Of a stretch of DNA of 64,000 bases, positions 1 to 8,730 are shown piece by piece (the first letter of the stretch is position 1; every line of letters starts with the position of its first letter). The notes under the pieces are model-generated. The model was given only the letters and a program-made list of their open reading frames with translations. It was not told the DNA's origin and searched no databases. This DNA is from Archangium violaceum (GTDB lineage Bacteria; Myxococcota; Myxococcia; Myxococcales; Myxococcaceae): contig NZ_CP069396.1 of NCBI RefSeq assembly GCF_016887565.1, positions 8,166,001-8,230,000 on the forward strand, written 5' to 3'. The position numbers and the translations under genes are program-made.

Positions 1-1293
1 TGACTCCCAGCGGATGCCATAATCGAGCCCCTCGCGTCCGAAGAGGCCCAGGATGTCCGCCTGGGCGGTGGCGCCGTTGATGTGGGATTCCGCGCCCCAG
101 TTGTATTCCGTGATGCCCACCTGGGTTCCCGGGTAGTAGGTGCGGACCCAGTCCTTCAGCCGGGGAATCAGCATCACCTCGTCCTGGATCCACGACTCGT
201 CCGTGTAGTTCGGGTCCCACAGCGAGCGCGTCGAGCGGTTGCGCCGCAGCTGCATGGCCTGGGAGGTGTCGCTGCTGAACTCGCCGCCCTGCGGGTAGTA
301 ATGGACGGTGAAGACATCCAACAACCGCCGTCCAGTTGCCTGCTCGTTGCGGCGCAACTGGTCGAGCAACCACGGGAGGTAGTCCCAACCTCCGTTCGCG
401 ACACGATCCGGAAACTGGCTCCACTCGTGCGCTTCGCCGTATTGCTGGTCATACCCGCTATAGAAATAGCCACTCCACCCCCACTCCTCCGGCCCGAGCA
501 CGAGCGCTCCCGGGGCCGTGTCCTTCACCACGGCCGCATGGCTGACGAGCCGATCCCTCACCTCCTGCATGGTGGCGCCCGTGGGATGGACGTCGCGATG
601 GTTGACGTGCCACAAGCTCGGCTCGTTATCCATCAGATAGAGCCGTACCCCACCCGCCGAGGGCTGGCCCCAGCGCTCGAGCAGGTGGAGCACCCACCCC
701 CTCTGGAAGGAGGGCGCCGACGGCATGTTGGCATCGTTGGGATCATTGACGATGAGCCTGCCATCGAGCCCGATGCCATTGCCCGCGTCGAGGAACCATT
801 CCAGGTCGCGGTCCAGTTGCAGGCCGTACTTGAGAATCGAGAAGCTGGCCAGGCGGGTGCGCAGGAGACCGAGCTTCGCCACCCACCCCGATATCGGCAC
901 GGTGACGAGGGGTTCGGCACCGCCGGCCTTGGAGCTGGCGATGAAGGCATCCATCTCCCCACCTGGCTCCGGGCTGGAATAGGGCAGGCTCTCGAAATAC
1001 CAATCCCTGCCCCGATTGGTTGCATTCAATTGCCAGTTGTACCGTGTCGTGGCATTGCCGCCGCTGCGATTGAGCGGCGCATTGAGCTCGTTCAAATCCA
1101 CCTGGCTTGCATGCGCCACGCCATAGATGGAGGGGCTGATGGCATGTCTCCCAGCCCCCGCGTCTATATTTACAGTCACGGCAGGATTCTGCGCGTTGGC
1201 GGGAAGAGCCAGGACGACGAGCAGACCCGCGAACCACCTGAGAACCGTAGCCTGATACTCCCGCCCACTTCCCCACTGTGCTCGAGCTTTCAC
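1..1293 (-). CDS. Secreted glycoside hydrolase family 44 endoglucanase (3' end beyond window)
   Basis: This gene encodes a retaining beta-1,4-glucanase/xyloglucanase of family GH44 that would cut plant beta-glucans outside the cell. 431 codons are visible and the frame runs off the left edge. The GTG start at 1293 sits just after an AGGAGG-type ribosome site. The first ~37 residues form a signal peptide with an LLVVLALPANA core. Family marks are NRSGGNATTRYNW near residue 80, the DNEPSLW block carrying the likely acid/base Glu224, and ITEYNWGAESHINGATAQAD carrying the likely nucleophile Glu396. The remaining beta-sandwich and any carbohydrate-binding module lie outside the window. The gene is on the same strand as araFGH, 148 bp downstream of araH and separated by a hairpin. 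I infer that plant polysaccharide hydrolysis and arabinose uptake belong together. The family call is firm; the exact substrate is not. Confidence 0.9.
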   Translation of the reverse strand, partial: MKARAQWGSGREYQATVLRWFAGLLVVLALPANAQNPAVTVNIDAGAGRHAISPSIYGVAHASQVDLNELNAPLNRSGGNATTRYNWQLNATNRGRDWYFESLPYSSPEPGGEMDAFIASSKAGGAEPLVTVPISGWVAKLGLLRTRLASFSILKYGLQLDRDLEWFLDAGNGIGLDGRLIVNDPNDANMPSAPSFQRGWVLHLLERWGQPSAGGVRLYLMDNEPSLWHVNHRDVHPTGATMQEVRDRLVSHAAVVKDTAPGALVLGPEEWGWSGYFYSGYDQQYGEAHEWSQFPDRVANGGWDYLPWLLDQLRRNEQATGRRLLDVFTVHYYPQGGEFSSDTSQAMQLRRNRSTRSLWDPNYTDESWIQDEVMLIPRLKDWVRTYYPGTQVGITEYNWGAESHINGATAQADILGLFGREGLDYGIRWES

Positions 1294-1396
1294 CGATCCT
1301 CCTCCCCCCCCGTTCCAGGTTCATGCCCCGACAAAGAGGCAGCACCGCGGAACAAGTAGCTGAGGAGAAATGAGTGTGCTCGCAACTGTTTCTGCA

Positions 1397-1427
1397 CGTG
1401 ACCACGCACTTCGGTCGCATGGTCACG
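1397..1427 (-). terminator. Hairpin after araH
   Basis: Perfect 8-bp inverted repeat, CGTGACCA at 1397-1404 and TGGTCACG at 1420-1427, with a 15-nt loop. It lies between the araH stop at 1442 and the GH44 start at 1293. No U-run follows on the minus strand, so it may be a weak terminator or an mRNA 3' stabiliser rather than a strong intrinsic terminator. Confidence 0.45.
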
Positions 1428-1441
1428 CCCAAAGGCTCACA

Positions 1442-2392
1442 TCAGACGCGCCGCCCCGTGGAGCGTGTACGTAAATTATCGAGCAGGACGGCAAGCAACA
1501 GAATCACGCCACGAACCACGTATTGGTAGAATGCTTGGATGTTCATCAGGTTCATCACGTTCTCCGCGATGCCCATGATGAGCACGCCCACCAGCACGCC
1601 GGAGATGGCGGCCCGGCCACCGGCCAGCGACACCCCGCCCAGGACGCAGGCGGAGATGACCGACAGTTCGAGCCCCTGCGCCGCGTTCGGCTGACCACTG
1701 GTGATGCGCGACGACAGCAGGATGCCCGCGACCGCGCAGGCCAGCCCCTGCAGGGTGAAGATCCAGATGCGAATGGTGCCCACATTGACGCCAGCCAGGC
1801 GCGAGGCATCCGGGTTGCCACCGATGGCCAGCGTGTTGCGCCCGAAGACGGTGCGGTTCAGCACGAAGCCGAAGAGCAGGAAGGCGAGCGCCATGACGAT
1901 GATCGGCACCGGGACGCCGAACAGGTCCGTCTGGGCGATGTCGAAATACGCCGGGTCGTCGACGCCGACGGCCCGCCCATCCGAGGAGATCAACGCCAGA
2001 CCGCGGACGATCTGCATCGTCGCCAGCGTGGTGATGAGGGCGTTGATGCGCAGCCGGGCGATCACCACGCCGTTGACGGCCCCGACCACCACACCGGCGA
2101 GCAGGGCGGCCAGGAGGCCGAGACCGATGCTCTCGGTATGGTTCGAGACCATCACGGCGATCATCCCGGAGAAGGCCACCGTCGAGCCCACGGACAGGTC
2201 GAAGTCGCGCGAGGCCAGACAGAGCATCATCGTGCAGGCGACGATGCCGATGGTCACCACCGATTGCAGCAGACCCAGGATGTTGCGCTGGGTCATGAAG
2301 TTGGGAACGGTGACGGAGACGATCGCGAGGGCCAGCAGGAACAGGATGACCAGACCCTGCTCCCCGAGCACGACTCGTTTCAGGCGATCCAT
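1442..2392 (-). CDS. araH: L-arabinose ABC transporter permease AraH
   Basis: This is the membrane-spanning subunit of a ribose/arabinose-type (CUT2) sugar importer, predicted to form the inner-membrane channel as a dimer with AraG. The 316-residue protein is almost entirely hydrophobic helices, with the family segment DFDLSVGSTVAFSGMIAVMV and a conserved GGNPDASRLAGV loop. The open frame begins at 2497, but I chose the ATG at 2392 because the sequence before it overlaps araG coding, a GAGAGGA ribosome site precedes it, and the protein then begins MDRLKRVVLGEQG like other CUT2 permeases. It lies 11 bp after the araG stop and is the last gene of araF-araG-araH. Substrate is inferred from AraF; permeases alone do not distinguish ribose, xylose and arabinose. 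Confidence 0.88.
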   Translation of the reverse strand: MDRLKRVVLGEQGLVILFLLALAIVSVTVPNFMTQRNILGLLQSVVTIGIVACTMMLCLASRDFDLSVGSTVAFSGMIAVMVSNHTESIGLGLLAALLAGVVVGAVNGVVIARLRINALITTLATMQIVRGLALISSDGRAVGVDDPAYFDIAQTDLFGVPVPIIVMALAFLLFGFVLNRTVFGRNTLAIGGNPDASRLAGVNVGTIRIWIFTLQGLACAVAGILLSSRITSGQPNAAQGLELSVISACVLGGVSLAGGRAAISGVLVGVLIMGIAENVMNLMNIQAFYQYVVRGVILLLAVLLDNLRTRSTGRRV

Positions 2393-2403
2393 TTCAAATC
2401 CTC

Positions 2404-3903
2404 TCAAGCCACTGAGCGGTCGGGCAGTGCCGCCGCGAGGAGCTTCTCCTCGGAGAAGTCGGGTCTTTGGAATTCCGCGGCGATGCGACCGCCACACATC
2501 ACGAGGACGCGGTCGCTGATGCCCATCACCTCGGGCAGCTCGCTCGAGATGACGATGAGGGCGATGCCCTGCTCCGCCAGTCCATAGAGCACGTCGTAGA
2601 TCTCGCTCTTGGCGCCGACGTCGATGCCACGGGTCGGCTCGTCCACGATGAGCACCTTGACGCCGCGCTCGGCCAGCCAGCGGGACAGGATGACCTTCTG
2701 CTGGTTTCCGCCCGACAGGTTGACGATGTCCTGGAGGCGCGAGGGCGTCCGCACCCCGAGCCGTTTGATGAAGTCATTGGCCGTCTCGGCCTCCCGGCTC
2801 ATGTTCAACACGCCGAAGGGCGAGAAGTGACGCCGGCAGGAGATGTTGATGTTCTCCTCGACCGACCGGCCCTGCAGGATGCCATCCGTCTTCCGGTCCT
2901 CGGGGCAGAGCACCAGCCCGGCGCGCACCGCCTGCCGGGGATGATCGATCCGGACGGCCTTGCCGTCGATCCGCAGCTCGCCCGCGTGGCGGCGATCCGC
3001 GCCGTAGAGGATGCGCGCCAGCTCGCTGCGTCCCGCGCCCACCAGCCCGAAGAAGCCGAGGATCTCCCCGGCGCGAACCTCGAAGCTGGCCGGAGCCGCC
3101 AGACGCGGGCCGCTCACCCCGGAGACGGACAGCCGCACCGGGCCCTGCTGCCGGGGCCTCCAGCCCCAGATGTTCTGGATCTCCCGCCCCACCATCTCGC
3201 GCACCAGCGTCTCGCGCGTCAGGCCCTCCATGGTGTCGTGCCAGGCGACCCGCCTGCCGTCGCGCAGCACCACACAGCCGTCGCACAGGCGGAAGAGCTC
3301 GTCCAGGCGGTGCGAGACGTAGAGGATGACCTTGCCCGCCTTCCGCAGGCGGTCGACCAGCCGGAAGAGGATCTCGCTCTCGTGCGCGGAGAGCGACGAC
3401 GTGGGCTCGTCCAGCGCGATGACCGAGGCGTCGAAGATGGCGGCCTTGGCGATCTCCACCATCTGGCGGGCGCCGATCGACAGGTCCACGACCTTGGCTT
3501 GTGGATCCACGTCGATGCCGATGTCCTGCAACACCTTGCCCACCTGGGCGAACAGCTCCCGGTAGTTGACGACGCCGAACCGCGACGGGATGCGGCCCAG
3601 CATGAGGTTCTCGGCCACCGTCAGCTCGGGGACGAGCTGCAACTCCTGATGCACGACCGTGACCCCGGCCGCGATCGACGCGCGCGTCGAGGAGAAGCGG
3701 TGCGCCTTGCCGGCGATGTGGATCTCCCCGGTATCGGGCACGTAGTCCCCACCGAGGATCTTGATGAGCGTGGACTTGCCCGCGCCGTTCTCGCCCAGCA
3801 GGCCGATGACACGCCCGGCCGGGACCGAGAAGCTCAGCTCGTTGAGGGCACGGACGCCGGGGAAGCTCTTGGTGATGTTCTTGAATTCGAGAAAGGCCGT
3901 CAT
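2404..3903 (-). CDS. araG: L-arabinose ABC transporter ATP-binding protein AraG
   Basis: Cytoplasmic ATPase of the arabinose importer, with two fused nucleotide-binding domains as usual for CUT2 systems (499 residues). The N-terminal half has a canonical Walker A, GENGAGKST at residues 37-45, and a signature-like LSIGARQMVEIAKA. The C-terminal half has the degenerate Walker A GLVGAGRSE, the signature LSGGNQQKV and the Walker B region VDEPTRGIDVGAK. The canonical/degenerate pairing is typical of the family. I chose the ATG at 3903 (MTAFLEFKNITKSFPG) over the longer frame from 3972, because the extra 23 residues only translate the stem-loop between araF and araG. It lies 72 bp downstream of araF and 11 bp upstream of araH. 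Confidence 0.9.
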   Translation of the reverse strand: MTAFLEFKNITKSFPGVRALNELSFSVPAGRVIGLLGENGAGKSTLIKILGGDYVPDTGEIHIAGKAHRFSSTRASIAAGVTVVHQELQLVPELTVAENLMLGRIPSRFGVVNYRELFAQVGKVLQDIGIDVDPQAKVVDLSIGARQMVEIAKAAIFDASVIALDEPTSSLSAHESEILFRLVDRLRKAGKVILYVSHRLDELFRLCDGCVVLRDGRRVAWHDTMEGLTRETLVREMVGREIQNIWGWRPRQQGPVRLSVSGVSGPRLAAPASFEVRAGEILGFFGLVGAGRSELARILYGADRRHAGELRIDGKAVRIDHPRQAVRAGLVLCPEDRKTDGILQGRSVEENINISCRRHFSPFGVLNMSREAETANDFIKRLGVRTPSRLQDIVNLSGGNQQKVILSRWLAERGVKVLIVDEPTRGIDVGAKSEIYDVLYGLAEQGIALIVISSELPEVMGISDRVLVMCGGRIAAEFQRPDFSEEKLLAAALPDRSVA

Positions 3904-3930
3904 GCGCCCTCGCCGCTCGCCGGACAGGAG

Positions 3931-3962
3931 ACGTGGCGCGGCGCCGGAGCACCGCGCCACGT
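3931..3962 (-). promoter_or_regulatory. Stem-loop between araF and araG
   Basis: Perfect 11-bp inverted repeat, ACGTGGCGCGG at 3931-3941 and CCGCGCCACGT at 3952-3962, with a 10-nt loop, filling the gap between the araF stop (3976) and araG start (3903). No T-run follows. In many binding-protein transport operons such a structure protects the upstream transcript, so the binding protein is made in excess over the membrane components. That role is inferred here. Confidence 0.6.
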
Positions 3963-3975
3963 TCCGGGACAACGC

Positions 3976-4962
3976 CTACTGGAGGCCCAGCTCCTTGCGG
4001 ACGTCCTTGTACGTGTCGCGGGTGGCGAGCTTGCCGGAGGTGAGGATGAGCTTCTCCGGCTCCTTGTTGGTGGTCACCCAGTTGTACATGTTGAGCGTGG
4101 TCTCGTAGCCGTGACGCTTCGGCGAGATGATCACGCTGCCGTAGAAGCCGGTCGGAGCGGGCTTCTTGAACTCGTTGATGGCCGCGTCCGAGCCACCGAT
4201 GCCCACGGCCACCACGTCCCCGGCCTTGAGGCCGGCCGCCTCGGTGGCGCGGACGGCGCCGAGCACGGCCTCGTCGTTGAGACCGAAGGCCACCCACTTC
4301 TTGATGGTGGGGTTCTTGTTGAGGACGACGGTGGCGGCGTTCAGCGCCGCCTCGGTGTCGGTCTTGGCCTGCGGGGCGTCGAAGACGTTCTGCGCCTGGA
4401 AGCCGTTCTGCTTCAGGACGGAGATGGCGCCCTCGACACGGTCCTTCGCGGTGGGCAGCTGGTCGTAGGAGACGCGGATCGCACCGACCTCCTTGATGTT
4501 CCAGCCACGCGCCTTGATCTGCTCCACGATGGCCTGACCCACGGTCTCGCCAATCTTGGTGGCCGAGATGCCCATATGCGGCACGTTCTCGAGCGGCTGA
4601 CCCTTGCTGTTCACCAGGCGGTCATCGACCGTCATGAGCTTGAGCTGATTGGCCTTGGCGCGAGCGACCAGCCCCGGCCCCAGCTTGACGTCGGGGGTGC
4701 AGATGATGACGCCCTTCGCACCCTGGGCGCCCAGGTTGTCGATCGCGGACAGCGCCTTCTCTCCGTCCTCGGCGCCAATCTTGACGAGGGTGAACCCCTT
4801 CTCCTTGGCCGCGATGTCCGCGAACTTCCACTCGTCCTGGAACCACGGCTCCTCGGGCTGCTTGACCACGAAGCCGATCTTGACGTCGGCGGCGGTGGCC
4901 GCGGCAGACACCACGAGCACCGCCATGGCACCAGCCATGACCAGATTCTTCCAAAGGCGCAT
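3976..4962 (-). CDS. araF: L-arabinose-binding periplasmic protein AraF
   Basis: Periplasmic binding protein that delivers L-arabinose to AraGH. The 328-residue protein starts with a signal peptide (MRLWKNLVMAGAMAVLVV, likely cleaved after ATA near residue 24). The mature part closely follows E. coli AraF: IGFVVKQPEEPWFQDEWKFA, GVIICTPDVKLGPG, TVDDRLVNSKG, FGLNDEAVLGAVRATE and TGFYGS are all in the expected order. This similarity is the main reason for calling the operon arabinose-specific rather than ribose or xylose. It is the first gene of the operon, with a candidate promoter at 5043-5070 and a GGAGG ribosome site before the ATG. The stem-loop just downstream suggests higher expression than araG and araH. 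No arabinose catabolic genes lie in the window. Confidence 0.92.
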   Translation of the reverse strand: MRLWKNLVMAGAMAVLVVSAAATAADVKIGFVVKQPEEPWFQDEWKFADIAAKEKGFTLVKIGAEDGEKALSAIDNLGAQGAKGVIICTPDVKLGPGLVARAKANQLKLMTVDDRLVNSKGQPLENVPHMGISATKIGETVGQAIVEQIKARGWNIKEVGAIRVSYDQLPTAKDRVEGAISVLKQNGFQAQNVFDAPQAKTDTEAALNAATVVLNKNPTIKKWVAFGLNDEAVLGAVRATEAAGLKAGDVVAVGIGGSDAAINEFKKPAPTGFYGSVIISPKRHGYETTLNMYNWVTTNKEPEKLILTSGKLATRDTYKDVRKELGLQ

Positions 4963-5014
4963 TTTTCCTCCCTGAAGCGTCCAAGGCCTGACGCTTGGGT
5001 GTTGTGCGGTTTTA

Positions 5015-5035
5015 CGATTGGCGGGGGGTCAATCG
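5015..5035. promoter_or_regulatory. Short inverted repeat downstream of araF promoter
   Basis: CGATTG at 5015-5020 and CAATCG at 5030-5035 form a 6-bp inverted repeat with a 9-nt centre, between the predicted araF promoter and the araF start. It is placed as an operator would be, but the arms are short and no repressor is assigned. Confidence 0.25.
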
Positions 5036-5042
5036 CGCGGGG

Positions 5043-5070
5043 AGCGTAGTGTAAGTGGAGGTCGAGTCAA
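5043..5070 (-). promoter_or_regulatory. Candidate sigma70-type promoter of araFGH
   Basis: On the minus strand TTGACT (5065-5070) is followed after 16 bp by TACGCT (5043-5048). It is the best -35/-10 pair in the 280-bp gap shared with the divergent regulator at 5243. It would give a leader of about 75 nt before araF. Confidence 0.4.
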
Positions 5071-5242
5071 TACAAACCAGTCAGGCGCTACGAGCGTGGA
5101 GAGCGGCCCGGGCCACATGGCGCCCCCCACCGTATGTCAATGGAAGGCTGTGAAGGGACTGGAATCCATACGCGGTCCATCACCTGCTCATAGAGAGAGC
5201 GCGCAACACCTGCCCCTGGACCCGGCGTAGAGTCGGTACCGC

Positions 5243-7066
5243 TTGGACGATTGGCGCATCGAGCTTCTGGGCAGGGCACGGCTCAGCGGAGGACGCAACG
5301 GTCCACGACCGCTGGAGCGGAAGACAGCGGCATTGCTCGCCTATCTCTCCCTGGAGGGAGAGACGGCGCGAGGGAAGCTGGCGGGCCTGCTCTGGCCGGA
5401 GTCTCGCGAGGCCACCGCGCGTAACAATCTGTCACAGTTGCTGCGACGCCTGCGCGAGCTGCTCGGGGAGCCAGGAGTCGAGGGCCGCGAGAGCGTGCGG
5501 CTTCGCGAAGGGCTGAGGGTGGACGTGAGGGAGCTCGTCCGCGGCGAGCCCTCCTGGGCGGCCAGTCCGGGTGGCGAGCTGCTCGCGGAGCTGAGCTACG
5601 ACGAGTGCGATGACCTGGAGGACTGGCTGCGCGCCACCCGCCCGCGCGTGCTGCTCCTGCAGCAGAAGTCCCTGGAGGCGCGGGTCCTGCTCGAGGAGAG
5701 CGAGGGGCGGCTGCCCTCGGCCCTGGAAGTGGCGCAGCGGATGCTCCTGCTGGAGCCCACCTCCGAGGAGGCGTTCCGGCTCCTCATGCGCCTGCATCAC
5801 CAGCTCGGGAACCGGAGCGCCGCGCTCCAGGTCTGGCGCCAGTGCGAGGAGGTGTTGGAGCGAGAGCTGGGCACCCGGCCCTCGACCGCCACGCGCCAGC
5901 TGGCCAACGACATCCAGAAGGAGTCAGCCCCACCCGCCATTCCCTCTCCGGCCAGACGGGCCCTGCCCCTGGCCGTGGTGCACCCGCCCGTCCTGGCGGG
6001 CCGCGAGCCCGAGTGGGCGCGGATGGAGGAGGCCTGGGAGGCACGCCGGCCCATCTTCGTGGTGGGACCCCCGGGCGTGGGCAAGTCCCGGCTGCTCGTG
6101 GACTTCGCCCGCTCCCGGGGACGCTGGCTGATGCTGACGGCGCGCCCGGGGGACTTCGACGTGCCGTACGCCACGCACGTGCGCGGCATGCGCGAAATGT
6201 TGCGGCGCAACCCCGGGCTGGTCCTGGAGGACTGGGTCCGGCGCGAGCTGTCACGGGCGCTCCCGGAGCTGGGTGACGAGGCCCTGCCCCTGCCGCCTCC
6301 TCCAGAGGAAAAGGCCCGCTTCTTCGCCGCCGTCCTCCACCTGGCACGGCTGGCGCTGCGGGAGTTGGACGTCCTCGCCTTCGACGACGCCCAGTACATG
6401 GACAGCGGCAGCAGCGAGCTGAGCCTCTACCTGCTCGCGCAGCTCCAGGACGACATGTCCGCCGGGCGCTTTCCGCTGATCATCCTCAGCCAACGCACCG
6501 ACGAGACCCTCTGGAGTGGAGAGCGGATACGGCAGGTGGTGGATGCCGGGCTCGCGGAGTGGATCCAGCTCGAGCCGCTCGCGCCCCAGGCGGTGCACAC
6601 CCTGCTGCGAGGCATGGAGCTGCCCGCGCTGGAGCGCATGTCCGGCGACATCGCCCGCTACACCGGAGGCAACCCGCTGTTCGTCGTGGAGACGGCCCGG
6701 CACCTCTTCGAGTCCAATGCGCTCGAGGGTGAGTTCCCCTCGGGACTGCCCCCTCCGGGCCGGGCGAGGGCCATCATCCAGAAGCGGCTGGCCCGCTTGT
6801 CTCCGGAGGCGTTCCGGCTCGCGCAGGTGCTCGCGGTGGCCCGGGTGGACGTGGGCCTGGATCAGGCGGCGGCGGTGCTGCGGACTCCCGCCGAGCGGCT
6901 GGTGGATGCCTGGCGGGAGTTGGAGGAAGCCGCGCTCGTCCGAGGCGCGTGGTTCAGCCACGATCTCGTGGGCGAGGCCCTGCTCGCCGAGCTGCCCTCG
7001 TCCGTCCGGGAGCTGCTCTCCGGGAGGCTGACCGGGCGCGACGTCCCGGTCGACCCGGTCACGTAG
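5243..7066 (+). CDS. AfsR/SARP-like transcriptional activator with AAA ATPase domain
   Basis: Large regulator of 607 residues. Residues 1-100 look like the winged-helix DNA-binding domain of SARP/AfsR proteins ([12 protein letters not shown] at the start, [30 protein letters not shown]). Residues 105-240 are the helical bacterial transcriptional activator domain ([36 protein letters not shown]). An AAA/NB-type ATPase follows, with Walker A GPPGVGKS at 275-282 and the Walker B-like [10 protein letters not shown]. The only upstream start in frame is a TTG at 5243, after an in-frame stop at 5228, and no good ribosome site precedes it. It is divergent from araF, so it could act on the transporter, but SARP-type regulators more often control secondary metabolism or development. 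Its stop overlaps the end of folD by 8 bp on the opposite strand. Confidence 0.75.
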   Translation: MDDWRIELLGRARLSGGRNGPRPLERKTAALLAYLSLEGETARGKLAGLLWPESREATARNNLSQLLRRLRELLGEPGVEGRESVRLREGLRVDVRELVRGEPSWAASPGGELLAELSYDECDDLEDWLRATRPRVLLLQQKSLEARVLLEESEGRLPSALEVAQRMLLLEPTSEEAFRLLMRLHHQLGNRSAALQVWRQCEEVLERELGTRPSTATRQLANDIQKESAPPAIPSPARRALPLAVVHPPVLAGREPEWARMEEAWEARRPIFVVGPPGVGKSRLLVDFARSRGRWLMLTARPGDFDVPYATHVRGMREMLRRNPGLVLEDWVRRELSRALPELGDEALPLPPPPEEKARFFAAVLHLARLALRELDVLAFDDAQYMDSGSSELSLYLLAQLQDDMSAGRFPLIILSQRTDETLWSGERIRQVVDAGLAEWIQLEPLAPQAVHTLLRGMELPALERMSGDIARYTGGNPLFVVETARHLFESNALEGEFPSGLPPPGRARAIIQKRLARLSPEAFRLAQVLAVARVDVGLDQAAAVLRTPAERLVDAWRELEEAALVRGAWFSHDLVGEALLAELPSSVRELLSGRLTGRDVPVDPVT

Positions 7067-7901
7067 CCTTGGCCGCGTCCAGCGTGTTGCGCATCAGCAT
7101 GGCGATCGTCATCGGCCCCACGCCTCCGGGCACCGGGGTGATGAAGGACGCGCGCTCCTTGGCCTTCTCGAACTCCACGTCGCCCTTGAGCTTGCCGTCC
7201 GGCATCCGGTTCATCCCGACGTCGATCACCACCGCGCCGGGCTTGATCCACTCGCCCTTGATCAGCTCCGGCACACCCACCGCCGCCACCACGATGTCCG
7301 CCATCCCGACCTCGAACTTCAGGTCGCTCTTGCGGTGGCACACCGTCACGGTGGCGTCCGCCTGAAGGAGCATCAGCGCCATCGGCTTGCCCACGATGTT
7401 GCTGCGGCCCACCACCACCGCCCGCTTGCCCGCGGGGTTGCACCCCACCTCCTGCAGCAGCCGCATCACCCCGAACGGCGTGCACGGCCTGAGCGCCGGC
7501 TTGCCCAGCGACAGCTTCCCCGCGTTCATCGGGTGGAACCCGTCCGCGTCCTTCTCCGGCCTCACCGCCGAGATGATCCGCTCCGAGTCGATGTGCTTCG
7601 GCAACGGCAGCTGCACCAGGATGCCGTGCACCGCCGGATCCTTGTTGAGCTTGTCGATGATCGCCAACAGCGCGTCCTCGGTGATGCTCTCGTCCGGGTG
7701 CTCCTCCCACGAGTTGAAGCCCACCTCCTCGGCGGCCTTCTTCTTGCCGGTGACGTAGATCTTCGAGGCGGGATCCTCTCCCACCCGGACCACCGTCAAG
7801 CCCGGCACCAAGCCTCGCGAGGCCTTGAGCTGCTCCACTTCCGCCTTCACCTCCGCCCGCACCCGCGCCGCCACCGCTTTTCCGTCGATCAACTGAGCCA
7901 T
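7059..7901 (-). CDS. folD: Bifunctional methylenetetrahydrofolate dehydrogenase/cyclohydrolase FolD
   Basis: FolD interconverts 5,10-methylene-THF, 5,10-methenyl-THF and 10-formyl-THF in the cytoplasm, supplying one-carbon units for purine and formyl-methionine synthesis. The 280-residue length is standard. Family marks are [14 protein letters not shown], with the catalytic Lys within the KKK stretch, [40 protein letters not shown], the cofactor motif [14 protein letters not shown], and [15 protein letters not shown] at the C-terminus. The TGA stop at 7059-7061 overlaps the end of the convergent regulator gene, so there is no room for a terminator between them. Only a 52-bp gap separates its start from the divergent gene at 7954. 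Confidence 0.96.
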   Translation of the reverse strand: MAQLIDGKAVAARVRAEVKAEVEQLKASRGLVPGLTVVRVGEDPASKIYVTGKKKAAEEVGFNSWEEHPDESITEDALLAIIDKLNKDPAVHGILVQLPLPKHIDSERIISAVRPEKDADGFHPMNAGKLSLGKPALRPCTPFGVMRLLQEVGCNPAGKRAVVVGRSNIVGKPMALMLLQADATVTVCHRKSDLKFEVGMADIVVAAVGVPELIKGEWIKPGAVVIDVGMNRMPDGKLKGDVEFEKAKERASFITPVPGGVGPMTIAMLMRNTLDAAKAT

Positions 7902-7953
7902 AGCGCGGCGGACTCTATGCCAAACTGACTCCCGTCAAGGGAGTGAAGCGCAC

Positions 7954-8730
7954 GTGGCACCTGGAAAAGTTCTCGGAGCGATGCTCGGACTGGCCATCGG
8001 CATGTTGATCGGTGGACCCCTGCCCATCGTCCTGCTCGTCATCGCCGGAATCTTCCTCGGCCACCAGGTCGACGAGCTGCACCTGCTGCCCTCCGAGACC
8101 GCTGGCGAGGGCGAGCCCCTGTCCCGCTCCGTCCTCAACACCGCCGCGCAGGACCACTTCGCCCGCCACCTGTGTGCCCTCTTCATCGAGGTGGCCCGCG
8201 CCGACGGTGACGTCGTGCGCGACGAGGTGCGCGTGGTCCGCGAGTACTTCGCCGATGAGCTCAAGTACGGCCCCGAGGCCCTCGGCCTCGTCCGCCGCTA
8301 CCTCAAGGAGCACCTCGCCCGCCCGCCTTCCCTGGAGGACTCCGCCGCCGCCTGCCGCGAGGAGCTGCCCACCGCCGAGCGCCTCCTGCTGCTCGATGCC
8401 CTCTACACCCTGGCGCTCGTCGACGGGAACCTCCACCGCGCCGAGCAGGACACCCTTCGCCGCGTCTCCCAGGGGCTCGGGCTCTCCGAGGAGGACTTCC
8501 GCTCCGTCACCGCGCGCCACTTCGGCGCCGGTGACGTCCACTACTCCCGGCTCGGCCTCTCCCCCGATGCCAGCGACGCGGACATCAAGCGCGCCTACCG
8601 CCAGCTCGCCGCCACCCACCACCCCGATCGCGTCGCCCACCTCGGCCCGGGGGCCGTCCAGCAGGCGTCGCGCCGCTTCCAGGAGATCAAGGAAGCCTAC
8701 GAGGAGCTCCGCCGGCTGCGAGGGTTGTGA
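7954..8730 (+). CDS. Membrane-anchored TerB/DnaJ-domain co-chaperone (DjlA-like)
   Basis: Protein of 258 residues with the DjlA plan: a membrane helix at residues ~5-35 (LGLAIGMLIGGPLPIVLLVI), a TerB-like helical domain at ~55-185 (FIEVARADGDVVRDEVRVVREYF, ALYTLALVDGNLHRAEQDTL), and a C-terminal J domain with HPD (YSRLGLSPDASDADIKRAYR, HHPDR) that should stimulate a DnaK-type Hsp70 at the membrane. The start is a GTG at 7954, 8-10 nt after GGGAG. The stop at 8730 directly abuts the metC stop on the other strand. The specific clients are unknown. Naming it djlA would be reasonable, but order and length differ slightly from E. coli DjlA. Confidence 0.8.
   Translation: MAPGKVLGAMLGLAIGMLIGGPLPIVLLVIAGIFLGHQVDELHLLPSETAGEGEPLSRSVLNTAAQDHFARHLCALFIEVARADGDVVRDEVRVVREYFADELKYGPEALGLVRRYLKEHLARPPSLEDSAAACREELPTAERLLLLDALYTLALVDGNLHRAEQDTLRRVSQGLGLSEEDFRSVTARHFGAGDVHYSRLGLSPDASDADIKRAYRQLAATHHPDRVAHLGPGAVQQASRRFQEIKEAYEELRRLRGL

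Noticed and set aside
2467-5049. 860-codon plus-strand open frame opposite araGF
   Set aside because: It mirrors araG and araF codon by codon (Arg/Asp/His/Leu-rich, no domain). It is the usual shadow of GC-rich coding DNA.
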